Source: an uncultured Planctomycetota bacterium (GTDB taxonomy: Bacteria; Planctomycetota; Planctomycetia; Pirellulales; Thermoguttaceae). Taken from it: a stretch of 56,461 nucleotides of DNA. The stretch lies in assembly GCA_900317365.1 (NCBI GenBank), contig ONGM01000013.1, positions 1 through 56,461 of the forward strand. Direction: 5' to 3'. This document shows positions 44,903-54,260 of this stretch, piece by piece (positions within the stretch are counted from its first letter, which is position 1; the number at the start of each line of letters is the position of its first letter). Both the position numbers and the translations under genes were made by a program. Under the pieces are notes generated by a model. It was not told where the DNA came from, made no database searches, and saw nothing but the letters and a program-made list of their open reading frames with translations.

Positions 44903-45679
44903 ATGGTCTCACAATTGAAAGCCAATTCAAAAACACAATCGGAACTCGAACTTTGCGAGAGAGTTTTGGGGTACCAATTCAAGGATCCTTCGCTCCTTAA
45001 ACAGGCTCTTACGCATTCGTCATGTGCTCAGACGCACATTGATTCGAACGAACGATTGGAGTTTCTGGGCGACGCGACGCTTGGCTTCGTTGTTTCCACC
45101 GTACTGTATCAAACTTTTCCCACGCTTACAGAGGGCGAACTTTCCCAAATTAAAAGCGTTATCGTAAGTCGTGAGACTTGTATGAAATTAGCTCGAAGTA
45201 AGGGGTTTGAACAATTCCTTATCACAGGAAAAGGTCTTCAACACGTGACAAACGCTCTTGTCGCCAATATGATGGAAGCCCTTATCGGCGCCATTTACCT
45301 CGACGGCGGATTAGAGAAAGCGCGGATCTTTATTCAAGACGTTTTCCAAAGTGAATTCCCTACCGTTGCGCACGTCGAGCCGAAGTCGTCAGACGTCCAG
45401 AATATACATTCAGTCTCACGGAATAATTGGAAGTCAAAACTTCAGGAGTTCACCCAAAGTAACCCTTATAATACGATTCCAACATACTCGGTCATTGCGG
45501 AAGAGGGTCCGCCTCACGCTCGTAAATTTAAAGTCGTCGTTTGCGTCGGCGAAGAACAGTTTCCGCCTGCATGGGGACTCACGAAAAAGACTGCGGAACA
45601 AGCAGCCGCTCAGAACGCCTTAAATGAATTGCTGACGCGACAAAAAAATGAAACGTTGTCGGAGCGTTCCTCTGAATGA
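44903..45679 (+). CDS. rnc: Ribonuclease III
   Basis: An open frame begins inside the kinase gene (44819), but ATG 44903, ten bases after the kinase stop, gives a normal 258-residue RNase III. The catalytic domain has NERLEFLGDATLG (metal-binding Glu and Asp) and MEALIGAIYLDGG. In that second motif the usual Asp three residues before the Glu is Asn (ANMMEAL). A double-stranded RNA-binding domain follows (about 175-250, WKSKLQEFTQ, PTYSVIAEEGPPHARKFKV, KKTAEQAAAQNAL). The enzyme cuts double-stranded RNA such as rRNA precursors. Translation is probably coupled to the kinase. Confidence 0.93.
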   Translation: MVSQLKANSKTQSELELCERVLGYQFKDPSLLKQALTHSSCAQTHIDSNERLEFLGDATLGFVVSTVLYQTFPTLTEGELSQIKSVIVSRETCMKLARSKGFEQFLITGKGLQHVTNALVANMMEALIGAIYLDGGLEKARIFIQDVFQSEFPTVAHVEPKSSDVQNIHSVSRNNWKSKLQEFTQSNPYNTIPTYSVIAEEGPPHARKFKVVVCVGEEQFPPAWGLTKKTAEQAAAQNALNELLTRQKNETLSERSSE

Positions 45680-45934
45680 CAGCGAGGCGCGAATATACGC
45701 TTATAAATAAGCCGAGTTTTAAAGTTATTTAAGATGGCATTATATTGTTTTTGCAGAATGCGCCGTTGTTACTTGAGTTGCGTCATGACGAAAATACTTG
45801 AAACGTCAGAGAAATAACTTTGACAACATTGAAAATCAAAACACGATAAATCGCCGATCCCCTACTCCTCGCGATTACGGTCATGACTTCGTCGTTGGTA
45901 AGTCCTGGGAAAGCGCTCTGCTATTTGGCTCTGC
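45680..45934. other. Convergent intergenic gap, nothing recognised
   Basis: These 255 bp lie between the convergent rnc and SUMF1-like genes. They are A/T-rich around 45715-45760 and hold a short palindrome (CGTCATGACG, 45781-45790). There is no clear terminator. A 105-codon plus-strand frame crosses into the SUMF1-like gene but looks like its shadow. Confidence 0.4.
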
Positions 45935-46714
45935 CTACTGTAATTCGACAATAGCAATTCGAAGTCCGCAATTACTGCCTCTGTATGTGGAAAGAAAATT
46001 GAAACGCGAGGCGGAACGGCAATTTTCAGGCGGGCTATTCCAACTTCCCCCACGAGCAACTTTCTCGGCGCTCACGACCTCGCAAACAGGGTCGATAAGC
46101 TTCGTGGAATCATAATCCGAGTAATAATCGAAGGTCCACTCGCAAAGATTGCCAAACATATCGTAAAAACCCCAGGGATTCGCTGGAAACTGACCAACTT
46201 CTGTCGTCGTCGAAACACGACCTATCCTATCGCTTTTTGATTTTCCAGATTCCCCGGTCTGAAGGGCGCAGAGACCTTCCGCGCCTGTAACGGACGTTCC
46301 AAAATAATACGGCGTTCGAGTATTGGCGCGACAACAGTACTCCCACTGCGCCTCTGTTGGAAATGCGTACCGCCAATGGTCGCCAAGATAATTGGTAATT
46401 TCATGAAGGTACTCGTCGGCGTTAAGCTTTTCAATAAATCCTGCGCAATCGTACCAATTCACAGAATCAACCGGAGCTCTTTTATTAAGCGAATGTTTAC
46501 TTGGATTTTCACCAGTAACGGCGCGCCACTCTGCCTGAGTCGTTAAAAAAACGCTCATATAAAAACGTCGAGTCAGGGTCACTTTCCGTAGCGTTTCATC
46601 GGCAAAACGGCGGACTTCCGTTTCAGGACTTCCCATAAGAAACTCGCCGGGAGTAACCAAGTTGAACTTCATTCCCAGCGAATTAACCCAATGTTCAGGC
46701 GCAGTCGATTCCAT
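45935..46714 (-). CDS. SUMF1/formylglycine-generating enzyme-like protein
   Basis: The 259-residue protein is one SUMF1-type domain without a signal peptide: NSLGMKFNLVTPGEFLMGS, PVDSVNWYDCAGF, PTEAQWEYCCRA, GNLCEW, and RGGSWNSPPENCRSASR with a final CGLRIA. Most planctomycete members are not true formylglycine-generating enzymes and instead act as binding or regulatory domains. The paired active-site cysteines of FGE cannot be confirmed here by eye. No sulfatase gene is nearby. It lies 62 bp downstream of the giant CAP protein gene on the same strand and may be read from the same message. Confidence 0.88.
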   Translation of the reverse strand: MESTAPEHWVNSLGMKFNLVTPGEFLMGSPETEVRRFADETLRKVTLTRRFYMSVFLTTQAEWRAVTGENPSKHSLNKRAPVDSVNWYDCAGFIEKLNADEYLHEITNYLGDHWRYAFPTEAQWEYCCRANTRTPYYFGTSVTGAEGLCALQTGESGKSKSDRIGRVSTTTEVGQFPANPWGFYDMFGNLCEWTFDYYSDYDSTKLIDPVCEVVSAEKVARGGSWNSPPENCRSASRFNFLSTYRGSNCGLRIAIVELQ

Positions 46715-46776
46715 CTAACTCAATTCTCCTGTTGGAATCCGCAGTAAACGAGCATGCATAAAACGCACGAACGATC

Positions 46777-49700
46777 TTATCGCGAAGCTCTTCTCTTTTT
46801 AGACGTTATCGTTGGATTCAAAGCGAATGGATCGAGCGTAAGAGCTATATTCTCAACGTCGGAACACTCGTTTTCATTGTCGTCGTCGTCCTTGAAAAAG
46901 CTCGTGTCATTTAAACCTTCGCTATCAAAATCTTCAAACGCAAAGTCAAGGGAACGATTCCATTCCTCCAAATTCAGGTCGTCGATTTGTGAAACGTCGG
47001 CGTCGTTGCGTAATAAAACGTTATCTTCTTCATCGTCTTTAATCAGAACAAACGATTCGGAAGCCCAGCCGTCCAAAAGAACGGAACTCAAAAGTTCCAA
47101 ATCATTCCCAACTGAATCGGACGCGATATTCTCAGCGTCAACGTCCGAGTCAACTTCTGTCGCGCTCTTCCAGGAAGGCGCGCGCAACTTCCATCCGGCA
47201 GTGGGATCAACTATCGTCAAGTAACCGTCCTCTACGTACGATTCATATTCCGATCTTGTATTCAGAGTAAATCGACTGTCGGCAAATTGATGTACGCCGT
47301 TTATAGTCAGGTTTTTTGCGCGTTCAATGGATACGCTACTCCTGCATCTTGGATCATTACGAGTCAAGACGCCTATTGACGCAGTCATCATAGAACTTGT
47401 GGAAAGCCCGTCGTTTAACTCGACAGTCCCTACGTAATCGGTTGGAGAAATGATCGTTGATTCAGCGCCTCTTATAATGCGCGAATATTCGATCGTCTCA
47501 GACTGAGCCGTTTCCTCGGCGGCGCCTTCGTCTACGTCGGATTCAAAAAGATAAGTTCCACGACAAATGGTCGAACCGTTGGCTAAGCTCATCACGACGT
47601 CTTCTCCGGAATCAGTCGCGTAGAACTCGTCTTCGCCGCCTTGATTAAAGACTATTAGCGATTTCGCGAAATACGTCGCCGTAAGCTCATAACCTCCTCC
47701 GGATGCGGTAACGCTCGAATTTGTAGTCGTTAGCCTATCGTTGCCTTTCGAATCTTCAACATACGCGTAGTCGGATCCTCCACCGCCGTTTACGGAAACT
47801 TTATTAACACCGTTGAAGGCGATCGTTTGCCCGTCGGACGTCTGCAAGTAGCCGGTCCCGTTCGAATAGTAGAGATAATCATCGCCAGTAGAACCTGTCA
47901 AAACAAGTTCTTCGTTGTTATCATTTCCATTATAAACAAAGGATGAAATTCCCGAAAAGTTAACGGTTCGATCATTCTCCAGTTCAAGATTCGCACCGGA
48001 ATCATCGTCCGAATAACTCAACGCGGCTCTTGACCCGGTAGGTATGTCGGCTACAAATTCAACGTTCGGGCGAGTTGTTCGGAAACTTAAACCGTTCCAG
48101 TCGTCGCCGCTCCAATCCCAAGTCCAATCGCCGACGCCTATTTCGAAACCGTCGTCGCCCCAAGCGGCAACAAGTTGCGGAACTTCTAAATCTTCCATTA
48201 ACGGGTCAATAAGAACGGTTTGATCGTCGACAAACTCTAAAAGTCTCGCCGTAATCTTCGCAATATCCGCCGTTGATTCGACGGTGATCCAATATTCTAT
48301 CGACGGATCGGCTTTCCATTGAACTCGCGCTCCGTTTGCAACGATTTTTGAAGATGCGATCGGCTCGCTGTCAAGAGTACCTTTTCTTACCGCAATATCG
48401 ATGGTTTCCGTCGGCTCGAAAGAGTCTGCGTTCCATGTATATAAACCGCTTGCTCCAGGTTTAAGCGTGAAATTGTACCGTCGTAATCCAGTCTCGACGT
48501 CAAGCGTTCGATCGTAAGCATACTCTTTTGCTACGCCAAGAACAATCGGCGAATCGTCGTCGTAAATAATACCATGCGCAGTCGAGCGCTCATCGGCAAT
48601 CTCCGCGTTTTTAACGTTGATTACTTCAAGATAGAAGTCGACGAACGGCTTTTCAAAACGCCCGTCGACTTCGTTAAGTCCTTCCGGCTTCAACGGGTCG
48701 TAGTTGCCGACAATATAACATTCAAGACGCGCGGAAGTTTCTCCAACGTGAACGACTATCGGATCGCCCTGAGGTAAAACGTAGTGAAGTCCCTCGATAG
48801 CCGAACCGCCGTCAGAAACACGGAGTTCAAAACTAACGTCCACGCGCGCCGGCTGATCCAACGTTACGTCAAAATAAACAACTTTAGTCCCAGAATCGCC
48901 TTCATAAACCTCCAAATCGCTAACGGACAAATTCGGAAGCGTCGCCGGAACAACATTAATCACCAGCTTCGCTTCGGGGCTCCAGTATGCGCCGTCATAA
49001 ACGGAGATTAAAAGAGTTCGTTCGGCTGAGAGGTCGCAAAGTTCGAGCGAATTGTAATACGACAAGGATGCTATTACGGAACGATACTCAGAAATCGTTC
49101 CCTCGCCGGTAATCTCCACATAACCAGACTTTTCTTTGAAATTCGCTCGCAAATTCGTTCCGGCGACAGAAACGTCGACGATTTCAGAATCTCCGTCAGG
49201 CCGCGATCCAAAGTAAATTTTCGCGCCGTAGAGGAAGTTGGAGTCGGCGTCGTCAACAATCAATGACAAATCCTTCAAAGGTTCAAAAGGCTCTTCGGAA
49301 CCTTCTTTGAAATCAACAACCAGATCCACGCCCTCCGCGTTACCATTAAGATCCACAACCGGCGCCGACTCGCCGACGTCGCTCGTTCGGAAATCAACCT
49401 TTTGATTGATTCCGTCGCCGATCGAAACGGTTTTAGAAATCGAGTTGGCAAAACTATCGGAGGAAATAACAGTTACTCGGTAATCGCCGTTTGTCAAGAA
49501 AATCTGATAACCACCTGAATTCCACGATGAAATCGTGACAGAGTCGTCTGATCCGTCAAGACGCTCTATCACAATTGTCGCATTTCGAACGCCCTCGCCA
49601 ACGTCGTAAAAGAGATCCTCGTCAACGTCGTCATAGACGACCCCCAGAAGATACGCGCCATCGGTTCGCGCACCGTCAACGCTAGAACCAAAATCGCAGG

Positions 49701-50547
49701 TAACGACGTATGGTCCAATCAATTTAGCGGTTTGCAAAACTGAGATTCCAACTTCTGTATACGACGCATTAATCATTGTGTCGCGATGATCGTGCGTTGG
49801 AACGCCCCAATCGACGGCAAATGCGGAAAGCATATAAGAGGCGACGGAAAAACCTCCGTTTTCTAAAAAGCTTCCGCCAATATTCTCACCAAACACGTCT
49901 TGCCCGTCCTCGGAAGAAATACCGGAAATAAAACCGGCTTTCGCGAGTCGAACGGCAAGCTCGTCTTCGCCTGCGCAACGATGTGAAACGTCGTTTTTTT
50001 GACGCATATACGAACTATGCGACGCGGCGGCGCTATTCAAAGCCGAAGAGAACGCCAACGGCGAGGTCGAAGAAAGAGACGACCATTCGTTAAGGAACGT
50101 TGGAATTGAATTCTTGGGATAGGAATTGAGTTTAATGGCGTCGCCGACGAGAGAGTTTCGCGCAACAAGCGCGTCGCTTTCATAGACGCTGAAAATCCGA
50201 GCGAGTTCACCTTGCGGATCTGTGCGAAAACGGTTGATTTGCTCTAATAACTCTTGTTCGTCTGCGGAGGGATTGAGAGACGAATCAGCCAACGAATACC
50301 ATCCTTCACTCGATTCTTCCGTCTCTATCGCGACGATCGGTATGACGTCGCTCTCAACGCATTCGCCAACGCACTCGCATCCGACAGCGCCCAAGCGCTC
50401 GGAATCTTCCGCTGTCGATCGCAATGCGTCTTGCAAATTCGCCACGAAAACGCCGCTAGCGTCAAGCAAATTGCGAGACTCCAACGCTTCAAAAGCCAAA
50501 CAACGTCGACTTCGCGTTCGAGCATTCATTTCCTTTGCCTTTTTCAT
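46777..50547 (-). CDS. Giant exported CAP-domain protein with LEPR-XLL-type N terminus and Calx-beta region
   Basis: GGAGG seven bases before the ATG fixes the start. Residues 15-30 (CLAFEALESRNLLDA) match the LEPR-XLL-type motif at the start of very long planctomycete and lentisphaeral surface proteins. Residues about 95-285 form a CAP/SCP domain (LLEQINRFRTDPQGE, FGENIGGSF, HDHRDTM, VTCDFGSSVDG) with the usual His/Glu cleft residues. An SdrD-B-like domain (about 290-390), cadherin-like segments, a Calx-beta-like domain with a YEGDSG start, and a repetitive beta region with DDYLYYSNGTGY and GGEDEF units follow. The C terminus is acidic, then ends in basic residues (KKRRASR). It is an extracellular structural or binding protein of unknown target. 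Confidence 0.88.
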   Translation of the reverse strand: MKKAKEMNARTRSRRCLAFEALESRNLLDASGVFVANLQDALRSTAEDSERLGAVGCECVGECVESDVIPIVAIETEESSEGWYSLADSSLNPSADEQELLEQINRFRTDPQGELARIFSVYESDALVARNSLVGDAIKLNSYPKNSIPTFLNEWSSLSSTSPLAFSSALNSAAASHSSYMRQKNDVSHRCAGEDELAVRLAKAGFISGISSEDGQDVFGENIGGSFLENGGFSVASYMLSAFAVDWGVPTHDHRDTMINASYTEVGISVLQTAKLIGPYVVTCDFGSSVDGARTDGAYLLGVVYDDVDEDLFYDVGEGVRNATIVIERLDGSDDSVTISSWNSGGYQIFLTNGDYRVTVISSDSFANSISKTVSIGDGINQKVDFRTSDVGESAPVVDLNGNAEGVDLVVDFKEGSEEPFEPLKDLSLIVDDADSNFLYGAKIYFGSRPDGDSEIVDVSVAGTNLRANFKEKSGYVEITGEGTISEYRSVIASLSYYNSLELCDLSAERTLLISVYDGAYWSPEAKLVINVVPATLPNLSVSDLEVYEGDSGTKVVYFDVTLDQPARVDVSFELRVSDGGSAIEGLHYVLPQGDPIVVHVGETSARLECYIVGNYDPLKPEGLNEVDGRFEKPFVDFYLEVINVKNAEIADERSTAHGIIYDDDSPIVLGVAKEYAYDRTLDVETGLRRYNFTLKPGASGLYTWNADSFEPTETIDIAVRKGTLDSEPIASSKIVANGARVQWKADPSIEYWITVESTADIAKITARLLEFVDDQTVLIDPLMEDLEVPQLVAAWGDDGFEIGVGDWTWDWSGDDWNGLSFRTTRPNVEFVADIPTGSRAALSYSDDDSGANLELENDRTVNFSGISSFVYNGNDNNEELVLTGSTGDDYLYYSNGTGYLQTSDGQTIAFNGVNKVSVNGGGGSDYAYVEDSKGNDRLTTTNSSVTASGGGYELTATYFAKSLIVFNQGGEDEFYATDSGEDVVMSLANGSTICRGTYLFESDVDEGAAEETAQSETIEYSRIIRGAESTIISPTDYVGTVELNDGLSTSSMMTASIGVLTRNDPRCRSSVSIERAKNLTINGVHQFADSRFTLNTRSEYESYVEDGYLTIVDPTAGWKLRAPSWKSATEVDSDVDAENIASDSVGNDLELLSSVLLDGWASESFVLIKDDEEDNVLLRNDADVSQIDDLNLEEWNRSLDFAFEDFDSEGLNDTSFFKDDDDNENECSDVENIALTLDPFALNPTITSKKRRASR

Positions 50548-50839
50548 GGAGAATCCTCCGTTATCGCGTTATTCATTCAAACGTAGTATCAGTGCGCAAA
50601 CCAGCGCGTCTACAAGCCGCAACGTCGCACTATCTTTAGACTCCAAATTAGGCCAAAAGTTCCAGGAGTTCTACGACTCGGATATGCCGTTCGCAGTGAT
50701 CAAGAATCCGCCGCGCGCCTATATGGCAAAAAGAGCGTCCAAACGCGCGATGGAAAACTTCAAGCAATCAGGAGACGAAGACGGAATTATTCTTTATTCT
50801 CTTCGTCAGGAAGCAGGAACTGTTCGCCCTTTTCTTTAA
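50546..50839 (+). CDS. Possible small protein or gene fragment on the plus strand
   Basis: A 97-codon frame runs across the 239-bp gap between the CAP protein and the C69 peptidase (which lie on the minus strand) and ends over the peptidase's last codons. Residues about 34-80 have a balanced, charged composition (FQEFYDSDMPF, RAYMAKRASKRAMENF) unlike the neighbouring antisense frames. There is no good ribosome binding site before ATG 50546, and ATG 50684 is an alternative start. No family is recognised. It could be a remnant or chance. Confidence 0.2.
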   Translation: MENPPLSRYSFKRSISAQTSASTSRNVALSLDSKLGQKFQEFYDSDMPFAVIKNPPRAYMAKRASKRAMENFKQSGDEDGIILYSLRQEAGTVRPFL

Positions 50840-52457
50840 CGACGCGACGCAACCATTCCTCGGGGTACCCAACGTTCGGATACTTTCCGTCTGACGAACG
50901 CGTGTAACCATCGTTAAACTTCACAATCAAATCGTTCGCCAGTTGCTCCCACCGGTCGCGCGCTTTTTCCGTTTGCATTTCGGAATAATCCGTGAGAAAT
51001 TGCACGGCGAGTTCGCTATTTGTTTTCGCCAATTCAACCGCCGTCTTCTCGATGGCAGGCTGCAACTGGAAAAAGTACGTTTCAAGTTCTTCTTGGACTT
51101 TTTTGACGTCGGGAATCATCTCGCGATAGCGCGGATACGCATAATTAGCGACAAAATTGAACGTCCACCAGCCCGACTTCATGTCAAATCGACTGATCGA
51201 ACCGATGGTCGTCGATTTTGGAACGCGCGTCGACGCAGCGTAAATAGGCGTATAACAAGTCGTATAAGTGTCGTCCCAGCCGAACCACACGAGTCCTCCG
51301 ACCACGTCGGGAAGATCCGGCGTGGAACGAGTAATGATGGAAAAACAAGTCTGTTGTGTGGAAATCGGACGTTCCCATGCGTACTTTTTGCCGTCAACCT
51401 CCCAATAAAGAGGACGACAACGCATCGCGTATCCGTAAGGTCCCGCGTCGACTCCCTCGCTCAAATCAAATTCCGTTCCGTCGTAATGATCGCGCATAAG
51501 GGCTGCTACGTCAGCAGTCGTGAGAGGATGATCCGGCTTAATCGACCACGGATACGGTTCGGCGCCTTCAACGCCTTGAGCGTAATCAACGGAAAGGTTC
51601 AGAGACGGAGCGGCGCGACGAAATAAGCTCCACACACGCTTTTCACAGACGCGCTTGTCGCGAACGCCGTTATTTCCGTAAGCCTCATAAAAGGAAAACG
51701 GCTTGCCGGAATTAGGATCGTATAATCCCTTCTCGATTGCGAAGGATTCAACATTGTCGGAATAGACGCAGTTTTCAGGATCGTCTTTCGGGAACACGCC
51801 AATTCGCGCCATATTGGCGTGCGCGGTAATTTCTCCGTCGGGAACGCGCAAAGCAACCCAAACGCAACTATTCTCGATCTTTTCCGTCGAACCAGTACCG
51901 CAAATATCGAAGATCCACGCTTCATTTTTATCGCAAACGGAAATCGATTCGCCTTCGTCGATATACCCATATTCGTCTGCAAATTTACCCAAAAGCAACA
52001 CGGCTTCGCGCGCCGTCGACGCGCCTTGTAGCGCCGCCGTCATAAGTTGAGGATATTTAAACATTCCAACGGTATTGAAAAGTTCCTGTCGTCCCTCCCA
52101 TGTCGTCTCAGCCATAGCGACTTGACAATCGTTGATGATTCCTTGAAACGTATCAACGACTGTTTCACCGCAAAATCCCAGAACTTTGTGAGTTTTTGTT
52201 CCTTCCGGGAAGACGTCTACGCCTCCGACCGGGCGAGAGGCGCCGTCGGACGCTTCCAAGACGGCTAGTCGACCAAAGAACCCGGCGGAGTCGGCCGTAT
52301 ACGTAATCATGCAGGAGTTGTCGGCGGACGCACCCCTTGTTACGATGAGATTAGTGCAAGCGTACGTTTGTCCAACGAATAAACTTGCCGTTAAAACGCT
52401 CGCCAAAATCGAAAAGATCGGCGCGAAAAACAAAAATCTGCGTAAAAATAAGTTCAT
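50787..52457 (-). CDS. Exported C69-family dipeptidase
   Basis: This 556-residue protein begins with a signal peptide (PIFSILASVLTASLFVG). Predicted cleavage after TYA exposes Cys34 (CTNLIVTRGAS), the N-terminal nucleophile of C69 peptidases, which are Ntn-type hydrolases. The family segments follow: MITYTADSAGFFGRL, AMAETTWEGR, WIFDICGTG, ANMARIG, and a C-terminal TFNFVANYAYPRY. Related enzymes such as PepD cleave dipeptides, here outside the cytoplasm. It is about 240 bp upstream of the CAP protein on the same strand. The gap shows no clear terminator. The long intergenic region on the other side separates it from the divergent phosphatase genes. Confidence 0.92.
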   Translation of the reverse strand: MNLFLRRFLFFAPIFSILASVLTASLFVGQTYACTNLIVTRGASADNSCMITYTADSAGFFGRLAVLEASDGASRPVGGVDVFPEGTKTHKVLGFCGETVVDTFQGIINDCQVAMAETTWEGRQELFNTVGMFKYPQLMTAALQGASTAREAVLLLGKFADEYGYIDEGESISVCDKNEAWIFDICGTGSTEKIENSCVWVALRVPDGEITAHANMARIGVFPKDDPENCVYSDNVESFAIEKGLYDPNSGKPFSFYEAYGNNGVRDKRVCEKRVWSLFRRAAPSLNLSVDYAQGVEGAEPYPWSIKPDHPLTTADVAALMRDHYDGTEFDLSEGVDAGPYGYAMRCRPLYWEVDGKKYAWERPISTQQTCFSIITRSTPDLPDVVGGLVWFGWDDTYTTCYTPIYAASTRVPKSTTIGSISRFDMKSGWWTFNFVANYAYPRYREMIPDVKKVQEELETYFFQLQPAIEKTAVELAKTNSELAVQFLTDYSEMQTEKARDRWEQLANDLIVKFNDGYTRSSDGKYPNVGYPEEWLRRVVKEKGEQFLLPDEENKE

Positions 52458-52484
52458 GACGATTAATCCAGCGAATATGAGTAA

Positions 52485-52745
52485 AACATAGCGCTCTGCG
52501 CGCGTTCTATCGAGCGACTTGATTTTATCTATGATTCAAGTTACCGTCAAGATTCCGAAATTGTCAGCAATACGGGCAAGATCCAATTGCAACCTTTTGG
52601 TGAGCGTAATGCGTACTACGTCGCTAACGGTCAAGGGACGACGACTGGAAGCGAGGCTTTAACTTCATGTCACAAAATACCAAATTCCTCAAACGCCATT
52701 TGCGATAGCTTATTGCAGGCTCCTTTCCGCAATACGACTCAGTGA
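52485..52745 (+). pseudogene. Possible remnant of a coding sequence
   Basis: An 86-codon frame with no ATG, GTG or TTG near its beginning reads through protein-like Asn/Thr/Gln-rich sequence (GKIQLQPFGERNAYYVANG) and ends at TGA 52743. It may be a decayed piece of an exported protein gene or a chance frame. Confidence 0.2.
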
Positions 52746-52816
52746 AGAAAGATTGAAACGCGTTCAGAAAATAAAAGGAAAAAAACGGCTTTATTTATTT
52801 CAATCGCGATCGATTT

Positions 52817-52838
52817 TCGGTATCATTAGCGATACCGA
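52817..52838. promoter_or_regulatory. Inverted repeat upstream of the phosphatase pair
   Basis: TCGGTATC (52817-52824) and GATACCGA (52831-52838) form a perfect 8-bp dyad with a six-base spacer, about 100 bp before the ATG. The size suits a dimeric repressor or response regulator. No regulator is known for it. Confidence 0.4.
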
Positions 52839-52936
52839 TGATAGGCGTTGCGTTCGACATACTACGTTGTAGCAGGCGTCTTGTCGAACGGACGCAAAAG
52901 AACCCAGTTGTAAGCATAGTTAGAGGAGAAAGCGTG

Positions 52937-54220
52937 ATGAGTAACTGCGAAGGCTTTAATCGTCGTTCATTTCTTGGCGCGGTAACCGCTGCGGGGCTTG
53001 GTAGCTCCGCGTTTCTTGCGAATACGGCGCGCGCGGCAGAGGAGCTGAATGCGACCGAGGCGCCCAAAAAATTTGCGGCTTCATATCCGTTGCTTCAAAA
53101 CGTGACTGAAACGAGCGCGTCAATTTCCTGGGCATTAAACACGCCTTCCACTGGTTGGGTTGAATGGGGACCGACTCCCGCTCTCGGCAAAGTTGCGCGC
53201 AACTCCGAATTCGGTCTGAATCCTTTTGAGGAAGATTTTCTCTCCGCGCGCATCACCGGGCTGGCGCCGAACACCACGTACTACTACCGCACCGCGACGG
53301 CGGCGTTCTCATACCGCACCGCCTATGACAAAACCGCCTCAGAAACCCAGTATAGCGACGTTTATTCCTTCAAGACTTGTGGACCGAACGCTGACGAGGG
53401 GTCTTTCTTCGTAATGAACGACACTCATAACACGATGAAAACGATTCAAACGTTGCTCAATCACGCCAAGACGTTGAATCCGGATTTCGTCTTGTGGAAC
53501 GGCGACCTCTGCAACTTTTATATGGATTCTCAGGTCATCAAAGACGTGATTGCCAATCCGACGAACGAACCTTACGCCGCTGAGCGTCCGCTCGTTTTTG
53601 TTCCTGGCAATCACGACCGACGCGGAGCTTGGGCAAGAAACCTTAAAAAATGCCTCACCACGTGGGAACACAACGACCCTAATTTCTATTCGCTCGGCTA
53701 CAACTACGCGTTCCGTCAAGGTCCCATCGCCGCTATTCTACTGGACACCGGCGAAGACAAGCCCGACTGGCATCCGGCATGGTCCGAAATGGCTAATTAC
53801 GAACCGTACCGCGAACTTCAAACCGCTTGGCTGATGAACGCGCTTGAGCGTCCTGAAATCAAAAGCGCGCCTTACATCGTCGCCTTCTGCCACATCCCGC
53901 TCTACGATCAAAATCCCAAAGCGAACCCTGGCAACATTCTGGACCAATTCGCCTCGTACCAATGGCCTTGCGCGCAAATGTGGGGTCCCCTCTTCGAGAA
54001 ATACGGCGTTCAACTTGCCGTTACCGCCCACCAGCATCGTTTCCAATACCACGCGCCGACGGAGGAGCGTTCTTGGGCGCAAGTTGTCGGCGGCGGACCT
54101 GAATTTGATCGCGCATACTCGATCTACTGCACCGCTAATAGCAAAGAGATGAAACTCATTTGCACGAAGATTAGCGATATGTCCGAAGCGGGAAGCTGGA
54201 CTTTCGCCCCGCGCGGTTAA
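52937..54220 (+). CDS. Tat-exported purple-acid-phosphatase-like metallophosphoesterase (copy 1)
   Basis: The frame is open from 52838, but ATG 52937 has GAGGAG eight bases before it and starts a Tat signal peptide (NRRSFLGAVTAAGLG, cut near ARA). This gives 427 residues. An N-terminal FN3-like domain typical of purple acid phosphatases follows (SISWALNTPSTGWVEWG, ITGLAPNTTYYYRT). The metallophosphoesterase domain then shows MNDTHN (DxH), WNGDLC, PGNHDR, FCHIPLY and AHQH, a complete metal-ligand set. It should release phosphate from organic esters outside the membrane. The next gene is a close tandem paralogue. Confidence 0.92.
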   Translation: MSNCEGFNRRSFLGAVTAAGLGSSAFLANTARAAEELNATEAPKKFAASYPLLQNVTETSASISWALNTPSTGWVEWGPTPALGKVARNSEFGLNPFEEDFLSARITGLAPNTTYYYRTATAAFSYRTAYDKTASETQYSDVYSFKTCGPNADEGSFFVMNDTHNTMKTIQTLLNHAKTLNPDFVLWNGDLCNFYMDSQVIKDVIANPTNEPYAAERPLVFVPGNHDRRGAWARNLKKCLTTWEHNDPNFYSLGYNYAFRQGPIAAILLDTGEDKPDWHPAWSEMANYEPYRELQTAWLMNALERPEIKSAPYIVAFCHIPLYDQNPKANPGNILDQFASYQWPCAQMWGPLFEKYGVQLAVTAHQHRFQYHAPTEERSWAQVVGGGPEFDRAYSIYCTANSKEMKLICTKISDMSEAGSWTFAPRG

Positions 54221-54260
54221 TAAATTTTCACGGGTTTCGCGTTCCTTCAGTTTGTCTACA

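Larger units (their letters stand above)
52458..52936. other. 479-bp divergent intergenic region
   Basis: The region lies between the C69 peptidase and the first purple-acid-phosphatase-like gene. It contains a start-less 86-codon frame (52485-52745), an A/T-rich stretch with AAATAAA/TTTATTT arms (about 52768-52796) and the inverted repeat at 52817-52838. It should hold promoters for both genes, but no convincing hexamer pair was found. Confidence 0.5.

Noticed and set aside
45798..46115. A 105-codon plus-strand frame near the SUMF1-like gene
   Set aside because: Most of it is antisense to the SUMF1-like coding sequence; no ribosome binding site or family features.
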